A stretch of DNA of 64,000 nt, taken from positions 13,216,233 through 13,280,232 of the forward strand of contig NC_132973.1 of NCBI RefSeq assembly GCF_047496725.1, written 5' to 3'. Origin of the DNA: Anoplolepis gracilipes (lineage: Eukaryota; Arthropoda; Insecta; Hymenoptera; Formicidae). The position numbers were made by a program, and so were the translations under genes. Position 1 is the stretch's first letter, and each line of letters starts with the position of its first letter. Below are positions 1-11,831 of this stretch, one piece after another. Below the pieces are notes generated by a model. It made no database searches, had not been told where the DNA came from, and worked only from the letters and a program-made list of their open reading frames with translations.

Positions 1-1929
1 AGCCCCCGTTTCGATTGCGCGGGGAGTCTCCGGCGGGGACCTCGCCCGATAGCCGGTTTACTCGTCTCGGACGTGACGATCCAAACATGCTCTAGCGTGC
101 GTGGACAAACCGGTACAAACGTGGACAACTCGTAAGACATGTCCTATTCTCGTCTCCGTCACCTTTTAGCCTTCACTTCGCTTCACGATCTTTCAAGTAC
201 GATGCCCGGCCGTTGCCCTCTCGCGCTACGCATTCTTCTTTGACAGCCGGTCTTCGAAGTATATATATATATATATATATACATTCTCAATCGGATCTCT
301 TAGTCGTGTGTATTTTTATCCATTCGTTCACTTTGATCGTGCATAAGTTGCTTGTACGTGCGCGATCGATCCCGACACCAGACGGTTGTTCGATATCGTC
401 CACTTGGCATACGCGTTCAAGAAATTGATCCTGAACCCGTCGTAGATCTGTACTTCTGTAAAATATAAACAAAGTAAAAGAGTTTACGTGGAAAGAAATA
501 TAAAAAAGAAGCATTCTCGCGAAAAAATTGCGAAAGATTATTTCATGTATTTTCACTTTATGATTTTTATAATTTATTATTGCTTATTATTGTAATATGT
601 ATATTGATTATTATATAATATGAACTAAAGAATGAATGAAGTACATATTTACCGTGAACAAAACATGATCTTCTCCTAATTGCTTACAAATTAGAAATTT
701 GTTGAAAGAAAATTCGGCAATAATGAAAAGAGCTAGATCTTTTGAATTAATTCGAGATCATTATATATCGTTTATTATAGTGTCCATTTCCTTGGATCTA
801 ACACATAAGTCGGTTCAAAACACACTCAAAAGAAGATTTGATTGTGATTTTTACACAACCGAGACGTTGCCACAACATATTAGAAATATCTAAAAATTAA
901 TTATATATTATTAATTAATTTTGTTCCCTTTTTTGGAGAAACTGATGTATATATATATAATGTGTATATACATTTCTCTGATATATATAAATATATACAT
1001 AAAATGTAATTATTATTATATAATAATATAATAATAATTATTCTAACATATACACAAATATAGACAATGTATAAATATATTTTATTACAGATATAAATAT
1101 AATAAATAAAGATATAAAGAAAATCACGATCTTTTAACTATAAGTATAATTAATTTTTTCAGATACTCTTATATAAGTAAAACTGACAATGAGCATGTAT
1201 GTGTGGTATGTATGTATATATATATATATATATATACATACATACATACATACATACATACATACACATACACACACAGTAAAATGCCACACATCACGAA
1301 ACATCACATATTTACTTAATATTTAAATTATACCTCATTATATTTAATTGTCCATATTTCGAAAGCATATGGAGAACGCGCGCATTTAGCAGTTGCATTC
1401 GCGACATATATGCACTTTTTACACTTTCTCGATCCCTTAGCCTCCTCTCGTCGAAGGTACGCCTATTTACATTACTATAGTTAAAAGTAAAAAAGATACG
1501 TTTCTCTAGAGTGAACGCAGTTTTTCAGATCGCTCTGTAAATCTTACGAATATCCTGAGAGCTCGGATTTTCCAGAGAGTTCGATGCGCTGTTACTGCAC
1601 CTGCACCCGTGATGTCTGTCGTAATCGACGATACAAATAACACAGTAATCTGTCACTTATGTCCGTAATGACGCCTACGCGAAATGTCGCGCACCGTCGC
1701 GTTCGTGCGTAACCGGGGTGTGATTCATTATCATTGTCAGCAGAATCGACGCGAAATTAAATCTGTCAGCTGGATTGCGATCCCGATCGCGCTGCACAGT
1801 TTGACATTTCGGCGAAATCGATGTGTTCCATTCACCTTCCGTAGGATACATTCGTAGTTGCAGCCGTTATTGTTTTCGTGATCCGTACATCATCGACGAC
1901 TCTTATCATGTTACGCGCTGACACGAACG
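1..1929. other. Left-edge noncoding DNA and AKAP10 promoter/5-prime UTR
   Basis: No exon can be supported here. The first 450 bases are mixed GC, 540-1350 is AT-rich with microsatellites, and 1600-1920 becomes GC/CpG-rich just before the AKAP10 start codon, as expected for a housekeeping promoter and 5-prime UTR. Short ORFs at 213-428, 287-556 and 699-893 have no recognisable protein features. Confidence 0.5.
1208..1279. repeat. Compound TA / CATA microsatellite
   Basis: A TA run passes directly into a (CATA)n run and then a CA-rich tail. Simple sequence, probably length-polymorphic. Confidence 0.9.
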
Positions 1930-4871
1930 ATGCTCCAATTTTTTAAGAAGATTGGTAATTACACGCGTTTGTCGAAATTACATACACGACAAGAGAAAAA
2001 TTCACTTCTCTAACATTTTGTATAACCTTGTTATTCCTCGCATCTGACCCTTTGACATTTACAACACGCGGTATTTTTTATTTTTTTTTATTTTCACTCT
2101 TATTTTTCCAATATTCTATTTCCATCAAAATTGAAAATAGCACTTAAAAAATCGTCATAATTAATCTAATTTCAAATTTATTTTATTTGCTTTTTGTAAT
2201 ATTTTATATAGCTATTCTGTTATTTGTATTTGTATTTTTGAAGTTAGAAATTAATTAAATTTTCTATATGTAAATTAAAAAATGGTTATTTGTAACAATA
2301 TATATATGTATATATATATTTTTATATATGATTAACTTTTATTTTCTATTGTAATAAAATTACACGCAAATGCTTATAGGACAAAGAGATAAGCTGGGAT
2401 TGTTAGAAACTTCACCTACAAAATCAACGAGTTCAGGAAACTTCCCAACAGATGCATTCGATAATAATGCATCATCCATTCAAACACTCTCTGGTATATT
2501 GTGCAATCTCGAGGAAGAAGAGGAGGAAAAAATTCTCAATAATGATACTAAAGAAACCTTCAGCTCTCGGTTGTCTAAAACTCTACCGGAAGTACTTATG
2601 GACAAGAGCACCCTTGGTTATTTTATTCAGTTTATGGATACCAAAAAACATGTAGCTCTCATAAAGTTCTGGCTAGAGGTAGAATGCTTGTGTAGTGCCT
2701 CTAGCATATCTGGTGAAGAAACTGAAAAAACTAGACACTCAAATCAAAAGGATTTATTAGAAACTTTGCCTAATTCCTTAGATGATAATGAAAACTTTAG
2801 TTGTAATGTACTCTCTAATAATGTAGATACTCAAACGAGCAGCGAAATACTATTTAATGAGAATAATGACAATGTGACATCCTTATTAAATGGTATACCA
2901 AAGACTAGTCAGACGATAAGTAAAACACGACAATCAAATCATGATTGTGGCAGTAAGAGACACGACATGACAACAACCAGACAAGATGCTTTGAGAATTT
3001 ACAAGAAGTACATTCTTAAAGAAGCTCTGGGTATAAATCAAATATCTGAAGAATTAAGGCTAGAGATGGAGAAAGCTGTCACGCAGGAAAACAATGAGCC
3101 TATATTACAGTGCCTATCTGCTGTTCAAAGCATAGTATATGAAATACTAGAGAAAGAGTAAGTGAGACATACCTTCATTAATGACATAAATTATATGCTA
3201 TGTAAATAAATAACTTATATCTACAAATTTTATTTTACAGATATATTAATGATTTTTTACGAAGCCAATTTCACTGTAAATATCAAATTGATGTGCTCAC
3301 CAGTGGCAATGTACAGTTAGCAGATATATTGTATAATGAGACAGCATTCTTTTACTTTATGGAGGTTTGCATCTTGCAATTAATTGTTATTTTTATAATA
3401 GAAATTTTTAATTAGAAATATTTTTATTCTTTTCATTTTAGTTCATGGAACTTGAGAATAAGCGAGAATTGCTGGATTTTTGGATGTCAACTGTAAGTTA
3501 CAAACAGAATCTTTTGGAGAAGAAAGGTGCAGTTGATCCCGAAGAAGCACAGTCTGATGCCGTTATTATTTATGAAAAGTAATTTCTAAAGCTATATAGA
3601 AAACATCTAAAAAGCTATATAACACTTAAAAGACTAAAAGTATCTTTATGGATATTTCTGTATTCTTTTTTCTAGATATTTTAGCTTACAAGCGACCATG
3701 CCTCTTGGATTTAGCGATAAAATTCGCTTTCACGTAGAACAGAATATTTGTCGTGAGGGTGAGGAAGGTACACAACCCGATTGTTTCGATAAACCCAGTA
3801 AAATTGTATACAACTTTCTGAACAAGGTACACACACTTAGCTATTACACAAATTTGTTTATTACACATTCATTCTTGTTATACAAGCTCTTATATCAAAA
3901 TTAATCAACTAAAAAACTATATTGCGTTACATTTTCTTTTAGCATTATCTGCCAGCGTTCTTATCTTCACAACTGTATTATAAATACTTATCGGAGCTAA
4001 TCAGCACGATTCAAAGTAGTCCGTGTCCGAGTTTACATTCCAAGATAAGGAGAACAGGTTGGTGTCAATTGACAATAACATAATATTATTTTTGTAAAAT
4101 ATAAAAATATCGTTTCTTGTAATAAGTAATAATAATATTTTTATATATATAATACATAAATAAAATTTAATATATTCTTGAAATATCTACAGGTTCAGAT
4201 TGTAGTAGCGAAGTGAGTTCTGTGTGTACTAATATGCCAAACACTTCTCAAGTAGGAAACAATGGCAGTAGATTACCTAATAATAAAAAAAACATTAGTA
4301 GTCATCTAAATATCGACACGAGGCAACTTTATGATCCAGATTCCTTATGGCGACGTAATAAGTATAGGTATTTTGACATTGATAGATACATTTTTATAAA
4401 ATTCTAATTTATATAATTCATAAAGTAATTTAATATACTTTCCAGTTTAAGCATTGGTTATGTTGATAATTTAGGCAGATTTATTACTGAAATAGAACCA
4501 GATCCTTATAGAAAATATGGTAAGTAATAATACTTATACATAATATATGTATTTAAATGATTAAAGTAACACATACATGAAATTATATGAAATTACATAT
4601 GCAAATTTCAGAATCTCGTCTAACTCGTGTTGTGAAACGAATTGTAAATATAGAACAAGATAAGGTAAATATTTTAAAATACTACCCATTTTTAATATTA
4701 AAATAATTTGCATACTGAAAACAATAACATAATTATTTTATTCACACATATTGTATTATAATTTAATCAATTATTTGACAGGCTAAAGAAGATTTAGCAT
4801 GGAGGATTGCTGAGATGATTGTTCGTGAAATTACGTCTTTAACACTTGGAGTTTCGAATCTTCCCTCTTGA
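1930..4871 (+). CDS. AKAP10: A-kinase anchor protein 10 (D-AKAP2, pkaap)
   Basis: Dual-specificity PKA anchoring scaffold. Exons: 1930-1954, 2380-3157, 3241-3364, 3442-3578, 3676-3826, 3943-4057, 4193-4367, 4446-4519, 4612-4664, 4782-4871; all joins keep phase and give 573 aa. The tiny first exon encodes MLQFFKKIG, which resembles the basic/aromatic start of vertebrate AKAP10 and is the reason for choosing this start rather than the ATG at 2370, which lies inside the intron acceptor. The first RGS-like domain is interrupted by a long low-complexity insert (about residues 50-250, starting SLSKTLPEVL-like). The second RGS domain includes SQFHCKYQIDVLTSG and ATMPLGF. The C-terminal helix DLAWRIAEMIVREITSL is the amphipathic PKA regulatory-subunit binding helix. 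Human AKAP10 is 662 aa. The vertebrate C-terminal PDZ ligand is absent (ends NLPS). Confidence 0.95.
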
Positions 4872-6510
4872 TGGCACAAATTTGACACGACGATTTTGAA
4901 GCTTAAGTTTTCCTTAAGTATAAAATATTTTATATTATATATAAGTACCTTGTCTCTTTCTGTTAAATATTTAGTGAAATAATGCTGCAAACTTTGCCAA
5001 AGTGCCAAACAGATGATCAATATAAATAAATGATTATAATTAATCGTTTTATATCATATAAAATATTTTAAAAAGAAAGTACAGATAGTATTGTGGAGAG
5101 AAATGTCTCCTGTGTCTTTGTGTTTTATACTTTTAGATTTCAAGATTTGTTATCGAATACCTATATTTTGTATAATCAGTAAAAACTCTCATCAACGATT
5201 TCAATTGAATTTATTATTAATGTAAATATCTTCTTTAGAATAAAAAAAAATATATATATATAACGAATTGTATGTATGCGTGTGTATATATATATATACA
5301 CACACACATACATACATACAATTCGTTCTACATAAAAAAAAATTTAGAAAGATCTTGTAAGCAGCATAATTTCTATATTTTTCTACACTTGTCTATTATA
5401 AGAATCTTATTTTTTAATTTATTATAAAATACTCGATGAGCAGAGGACAATAATTTGACACTATTTGATAGTACTCTATTTAATATGCAATTCTTATATC
5501 ATTTCAAATTGTTTTCTGTCATTGATAATGAATGATCAAAGAAAGAAAATTTGCAAATACTCTTGTCATTTACATCTACATAACTTTTTTGTGATAAAAA
5601 ATTTAATCAAATTTAATTAATTTAATATTTGATGTAAAATAATTTCAAAAAACGTCAAAATTGACATATTTCATCTATTTTTAATTACTTTGGATTTGTA
5701 TGTATATGTATACACATACACACGCACACACACACATATATATATATATATGTTAATATTGTTCGTATTACTGTTCCTGCTTCTAATGAGACGTATAATG
5801 TAGAAATCAGCAAATTCTTAAAATATTCGTATTTTCTTTTCATTGTCAATTTATACAATGATACATTTGATATTAAAACATGATAATATAATGATATATT
5901 TGTATATACAAGGATACATGTGGCCGCCGTTATCGTGATATTATAACATAGAAAGATATATTTTAACACAATATTTAGGATATGACATATATTTAAGTAC
6001 AAAATGTTATTAATAATGAAATCCATATTATATATATATACTCTATTTGTATTTTGTTATATCTTTATTTATGATACCATTACACATTACACTTTTTTTG
6101 TTATATAAAAAATGTAATATATAATACAAAAATTACTTTTATATAAAAAATTCTTATGTATACTCTACAATTATTTTTATATCATCAGATTTTCGGAAAA
6201 ATTTTATTGCACTTGTCGAGACTTCAATTTTCTAAGATTTTAAAAGAATTTCATGCATTAAGTCTGTTTTTATTGTTGACATTAGTTGCATTAATTTATA
6301 TGGTTCATATCTTTTTCCTTCCAATATGAAGAGAAAAAGATACTCTCTAAACTAATGCAGTCAGTTCAACAATAAAAAAAGGACCTATTGAGTCTAATTT
6401 TACGAAATGTAAATCTTTTAATCATTTTTATATATTAAAATTATTCTTTTTAACAATAAAATAGTATATATGTATAATATTTACATTTCTAACACTAGCA
6501 GTAAAAATTT
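4872..6510. other. AT-rich intergenic region between AKAP10 and GPR143
   Basis: Convergent 3-prime flanks. It holds a perfect hairpin at 5262-5327, a CA/TA microsatellite near 5700-5752 and otherwise AT-rich DNA. A 113-codon minus-strand ORF at 5685-6026 is low-complexity and looks fortuitous. Confidence 0.6.
5262..5327. repeat. Inverted repeat around a TA/CA microsatellite
   Basis: Left arm begins AACGAATTGTATGTATG; right arm ends CATACATACAATTCGTT, its reverse complement. The centre is TGTGTATATATA/TATATACACACA, so nearly the whole 66 bp can fold back on itself. It lies about 390 bases after the AKAP10 stop. Confidence 0.8.
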
Positions 6511-7916
6511 TCATAGAGATGAAGATCCATTTATGCTAATATGTGGTACGTTCTGTCTGTATTCTCTTCTTGGATTCAATAGTGGAGATGATTCGGAAAA
6601 ATCAGCATTATCTCTTTTATGGATTATATTTAAATGTATATTAGTACTCGACTTGAAGTCTTGACAACATTCAAGACGCAATTTTTCTCTTCTATTCCAC
6701 GATTGATAAACAATCGCATTAAAGAACGCTTGAAGAGGATTTGTCACAGCCTGTCAATTAAAAATATCTTGATCATGTTTCTAAGTTTACAGCATATACA
6801 CATATTTCAAGTGAGAATTACATCTAAACATACCATTATATACCACAAAGTGATAATTGCCGTAATCGGCAACTTAAACCATAAAGTCCACAATAATATT
6901 CCATTGATTAAATTAGGCGTCCAGCATACATAATAAGCTAAATTGATGAGAGCAAATTTTAATCTAACTGTCTGTATCAACCTTCGCTCTCGTCCAGTCA
7001 TTTGAGCCATACTATGTAAAACTGCCGTTTCAAGATCTCGAGTTGATGCGATGTATAAAATAGGATTTGCGATCATGACTATTGCCAATAGTACATATGT
7101 AGCACAGTAGTTTGGAAGAATACGCAATATGGCACTGGATAATGATGTCAAATTGTGACAACTGTAAGATAATCTTATACTTATTATCATCACTTTAAGT
7201 GTCTATGTAAAAATAATTGTAACATTAAAAGTCTGACTTTGCATCTGGAATATATAAGATGATCAGTCCAAATGAGGTAAGAAAGACTGGAAGCACCCAG
7301 GCTAAGACATGATAATATATCGAATGTCCATTTTTATCTCCTAACAATAACTTCATATCCACTGCATAACACAATGTCCATATCCATGTAGCCATGTAGA
7401 AATATTGAATCCACGCCTACAAGCAACAATCTTTTTGCAAAGTTCTGCATGGCTTGTATTAGGCATAAAAGTAGCAACGTTACCGACGACAAAGCACAAA
7501 AAATAACATTTGACATATCGCCCTCCATTGGCATAATAGACTTGAAATTCCTCCACAATACTGCCCTCACAAACACACCTGATGAAATCAAGTAAAACAT
7601 ATTTATATATTATATTGAATACCTATTACACTGTTATATTCATTGGTCAAAATAAACTAAATAAAATTGTATGATCAATTTGTAAAAGTTATCATAGTAC
7701 TATACTGAGTTATTAACATAATTAAATTAATACAATAACAAACTAGACCTAAAGAAGCTAAGAGATCAGCAACAGCAAGCCATACAATAATATCTCTCCC
7801 TCTAGAGAAGCTTCTCCATTGTTGAGAAATATTCAAACCTTCCCGAGGTAATATCTGCAAAAAAATTATTTATTTTTTTTTAATTTTAAAGGCTCCCTAG
7901 AATTATAAATATTTGT

Positions 7917-7955
<39 letters not shown>

Positions 7956-8044
7956 TTGTGTTATTTCTTGTGCTGTGTGAATTTATTTCAATTCTATATT
8001 ATAAAATATAAATGTTCTCTCTCTTTCTATATATCTATGTATAT

Positions 8045-8075
<31 letters not shown>

Positions 8076-8474
8076 ATATGAAATTGTATGTATATTATCT
8101 AACATTTTTTTATATTAACATATATAATTTTTTATTTATAATTAGAGAATATTTTTAATTCTTTACACTTTACATTGTAAAAAGTAATATATTCTAAATA
8201 AATTTTTATTCTATAATTCTATATAATGGTAAAATAATATACTTTGTGATAATATAATTATAAAAATTTTACAAAAAAAACCAGTGAGATGTATAACTTT
8301 TCTTTACAATTCTTATAAATTTACCTGGTAAATTGCACCTATCATGCCCATTGTCGACGAAATCATGCATACTGTGTTATACGCGTCCGTATTAAATTCT
8401 TGCATTATCGTTATGGCTTTATCCGTTCGATTTGTATGATGACAACAAAAGGTCTGTAATGTTGGATCAGCCAT
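6511..8474 (-). CDS. GPR143: G protein-coupled receptor 143 (ocular albinism type 1, OA1)
   Basis: Intracellular (endolysosomal/melanosomal in vertebrates) orphan-type GPCR. Exons in coding order: 8474-8325, 7854-7701, 7578-7484, 7416-7238, 7161-6834, 6750-6511; phases all match and give 381 aa (human about 404). The N-terminus MADPTLQTFCC parallels the vertebrate start. TM and loop signatures include VWLAVADLLASLGLV, AWIQYFYMATWIWTLCYAVD, VMIANPILY and the GRERRLIQTVRLKF third loop. The last exon starts AVTNPLQAF and has the cytoplasmic tail. That tail carries ESSPLL (residues 355-360), a canonical acidic dileucine sorting motif, followed by PRR. The 67-base intron 3 and the A|GT donor of exon 2 are the least certain splice sites. 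Insects lack melanosomes, so a lysosome-related or pigment-granule role is inference. Confidence 0.93.
7918..7952. repeat. 35-base poly(A) run
   Basis: Uninterrupted A run in the first intron of GPR143 (poly-T on the gene strand, far from the acceptor). No retroposon body or target duplication was recognised beside it. Confidence 0.9.
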
Positions 8475-9285
8475 TCTTTGACATTAGACAGTGGCCAGTG
8501 GCCACCACAGTACGTAGTATACTATGGCAGCGTCAGTGACTATGGTTTCCAGTTTTTATAGAGCTTATTTTACTGGAGAGTAGAGAGGCCAAGAGCCTTG
8601 CTTATATGATATGTCGAACATAGGCAAATCTGTTAAAGTATCAACAGAGAGGCACAAAGGTTATATTCTATCTCTCTTACTGTGGTCTCCCCACCCCCAC
8701 TCTGTAGTTTGAGTTGTCCTCATGAGAATGAAAGACAGCCACAGTATAGGTCTGTCAACATTTATCATGTTTTCTGCTCTCTATTCTATTAAAAAATTTT
8801 ATTCTCTATTCTATTAAAAAATTTTATTTAAAAAATCTGCAAATTAGTAATAAAATAATTTAATAACGAATTTACTACTAATATAAGAAAATTTGGTGCT
8901 ATATTTATAATTCTCATGCTAGATTGTCCTGCATAAAATCTAAATATCTTAGCATTATACAATTTAGAAATTCAATATACAATTAAATTTAGAATAAAAT
9001 ATAATTTACAATTAGATACAATTTAAAATAAAATATAAAGCTTTTATTAACGTGTCGTACGTGTAGCCGAATATAAGCTGATATTTCCTGATATCAAATA
9101 TTTTTTACAAAACAAATAATTGATATATGTTAATGTTTTTATATTTAACAATGCTCGTCGATATAACTCAATTTTTCTTTTTATATTACACATTTTAATC
9201 CCTATATCTAAAACTTTAATTAAACATATACAATTAGTTATTAAAAATATATACTGAAAAAGAATTGTTCTGCAATACATTGATT
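8475..9285. other. GPR143 upstream / Cdc20-like downstream region
   Basis: Holds the GPR143 promoter side (8475-8760, moderately GC) and AT-rich DNA after it. A 25-base unit, CTCTATTCTATTAAAAAATT plus TTATT, is perfectly duplicated in tandem at 8779-8828. No exon seen. Confidence 0.6.
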
Positions 9286-11287
9286 TTATCGAATTGATTC
9301 CTCAAGTATAGACGCGATCGGTTTTATGTTAGATTTTTTCATTCTTTGTGGATCTAATTCAAAGCAGTTCCATAGCCTCATTGTTTTATCAGTACTGGCG
9401 CTAAACATCATGGTTTCGTCCGGAAACATAGCCAAGTGCGAAACATGATTGGTGTGTCCTATAAGGTTGGCGACTTTTCTCATCGTCGGGTATTTCCAAA
9501 TTGTTAATTGGTTTTGTTTACATCCGTGTCCTGAGATGATTTCTTTGTAATTTGTAGACCACAATAGAGTGCAAACTTGAGATTTTGTTTCTATTTTATC
9601 TAAACAAGCACCTGCAACAAATAAAAAATCAAATCAATCTATTTTTCTCATATGTTTATTATCTTGTTTTATACATATATTATATATTTTTCTTTTACAC
9701 ATGAGTCAAATTTACTATATTCATTTATTATAAATATATAATTCACAAAATATGTGCTTGCCTGAGTTGACATTCCAAAATCTAATAGTCCGATTATATG
9801 TGCTGCCACCGCTTGCAAGTATGTTGCTCTGCCAAGGACACCAAGCCAGTGCCTTTACAGCATCTTGATGCTGATTGAACGAATAAATAGGTTGATGATT
9901 TCGTCCGGTAATCGGCAACCAGATTTGTAACATGTTGTCGTTGCCACCGCTAGCCAAATACCATTCATCAGGTGACCATTTTAAATTGCATACTTCCTGA
10001 GAATGTGCGTTTGTAGATATCAAGATAGGATACTGTTTTCTGACATCATGATGTATTATTTTACCTAATCTTTGCAGCAATAAAATAATTTTTATTATAT
10101 AAAATCAGATCTAGCTTCACAGTTTCAATTTCAGTTTTTTGATTATAATTTATTTTCACTATTTAATGATGATCATTTATTTTAATGATATTCAATTTTC
10201 TAAGAGATCTTGAATAAATAAACTTAAATTTTCATCATATTCATCAATATAATTAATTATATAGGATCACTGTTGATTTTTGCAAAAATTGAATTAATTA
10301 CTTTTGGAAATCGATCAATTATTTTCGGAATGTAAGCTTCAAGGTAACAACAGCCATATAAAATTAATTATCTCATCTTCTGTCTATATTACCTGGATCC
10401 ACTTGTCAATATATAGGAGTTCCAAGCGAGAGAACTAACTCTAGATGCATGTCCATTCATAACATGCAGTTTCTTATTTGCATCATAATCCCATATTTCT
10501 ACATTTCCTTCTGTGGTACCCATCGCCAGAATTGAAGAATTTCTCTGCATCCATGCGACGGAATGTATATTATTCTTTCTCGCCCATCCTTCCCCCAAAT
10601 ATCTGTAATAATCTGGCTGACTAAAATTATATAAGATTCCAAAATCAGGCTCCCATGTATGTATTACATTACCGCATGCTGCTGCCAACATTTTACCACT
10701 TAACCACTATATGAAATCCAAGTTTGAAGCTATAACACATCAAATCTTTAATCTTTAATTTTCTTTTATATTTTTAAATACAAATACTAAACCAAACTAC
10801 TTACAATAATCATCAATAATTGTTAAGTGTGGTATATAAAATATCTTGTCAGGAGTTTGTTGAATATGTCTTGTGAAAACTTTATTAGGTGTTTAACTAT
10901 GCAAGACCTCGAGAGGTCTCAATGGTTTTCTAACTTGAAAAGATAATATTTTTGTATTATTTTTTATATTACTACCATAAAGGATCTTTCCTAAAAGATG
11001 CTGCATCTCTTCTTTTTTAGGATTCATATTTTCTTTATCTTTGTTTTTTGTTTTATCTGCATTCTGTTGCTCAAGAATCTGAGGTATAAAAAAAAGAAAA
11101 ATATGTAAACTAAGAAGAAAATTATAATGTATTCAGACATTTTAAAATTTAATCATTAAATACTTTCTTATACCTTATAATGGCTTAATTCAAAATTGGT
11201 TGTAGATCTTGAAGGAATAAATCTATCTCCATTATTGAGTATGCCGGGGCGTGTATAACTGAAAAGATTTTTTTCATTACTAAACAT
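9286..11287 (-). pseudogene. Cdc20/Fizzy-family APC/C activator with two in-frame stops
   Basis: Family role: substrate-recruiting co-activator of the anaphase-promoting complex. Exons in coding order: 11287-11174, 11078-10805, 10729-10393, 10069-9762, 9611-9286; all joins keep phase (452 codons). Exon 1 has the C-box DRFIP (residues 21-25); exon 2 has a KEN box (53-55); exons 3-5 form the WD40 propeller with family hallmarks ASRVSSLAWNSYILTSGSR, AHSQEVCNLKWSPD, AWCPWQSNILASGG and ISGHG; the protein ends in the APC/C-binding IR tail. TAA at 10895-10893 (codon 100) and TAG at 10709-10707 (codon 137) break the frame although sequence on both sides aligns with the family. The intron after exon 4 is GC-AG. 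The N-terminus is shorter than in canonical Fizzy. Options: a recently dead paralogue, a population nonsense allele, sequence error, or a truncated protein from Met143. True Cdc20 is presumably elsewhere. Confidence 0.8.
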
Positions 11288-11831
11288 ACTTGCAACAAGG
11301 ATTGAAAAGAAATCGCGTTACTTATAACTGTCGTTATAGTTATATTTTTTTTCGATAGCTGTGACGGTAACGGCGTTACAAATTTTATTTGTAACGAAAA
11401 AAACAACTTGAAGGTTACATTTCAAAACATAGAGTTAACATGCCGAAGGCTCTCCATGCACCTAAGTACAAGCCTGTCGTCTGCTTTGCCGAGATCGGTC
11501 ACGTGTCACGTGTCACGTGGGGCAGTGACGTCATTCATACATGCGCAGAAAGGTCAAGCCGGTGAGATTTTCCCACGATTTTTCCTCGCTACTTTGTTCT
11601 CTGTGCCATTCTGTGCAAATCGATCCGGCGAGCCGGAAAAGAACAGGTGTTTCGATTTAATACGCGAGAAAAGAAACTTTCCCCGTAAACTAAAATGACC
11701 GACGTGAGTCATCTCTGAATGGTATCGCTGTCTCTCCTGTACCTACGCGCACCACGTGTAGGGGTTATCTCTCTCTGACAGTCTGACTGACATTCTCGCG
11801 AACGCAGTGGGCACGCAACGAGTCGTCAATA
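11288..11831. promoter_or_regulatory. Shared head-to-head promoter, Cdc20-like / Atg3
   Basis: 544 bases separate the two start codons. The centre is GC-rich, unlike the flanks, and holds the E-box/CRE cluster listed separately plus a fourth CACGTG at 11753-11758. Transcription starts and the Atg3 5-prime UTR must lie here; a plus-strand ORF at 11408-11698 runs through the E-boxes and has no recognisable protein features. Confidence 0.6.
11498..11533. promoter_or_regulatory. Tandem TCACGTG (M-box/CLEAR-like) boxes plus CRE
   Basis: CACGTG occurs at 11500-11505, 11507-11512 and 11514-11519 with an exact 7-base period, each preceded by T; the palindromic cAMP element TGACGTCA follows at 11526-11533. 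TCACGTG is the core bound by MITF/TFEB and USF bHLH-zip factors; TFEB-type factors activate autophagy genes, and Atg3 starts about 300 bases downstream. Binding here is inferred. Confidence 0.7.

Noticed and set aside
2370..2379. ATG at 2370 as AKAP10 start
   Set aside because: It sits inside the acceptor TGCTTATAG; the 25-base exon at 1930-1954 joins in phase and restores the family N-terminus.
5685..6026. 113-codon minus-strand ORF
   Set aside because: Ile/Tyr/Cys-rich translation of AT-rich DNA and a microsatellite; no homology recognised.
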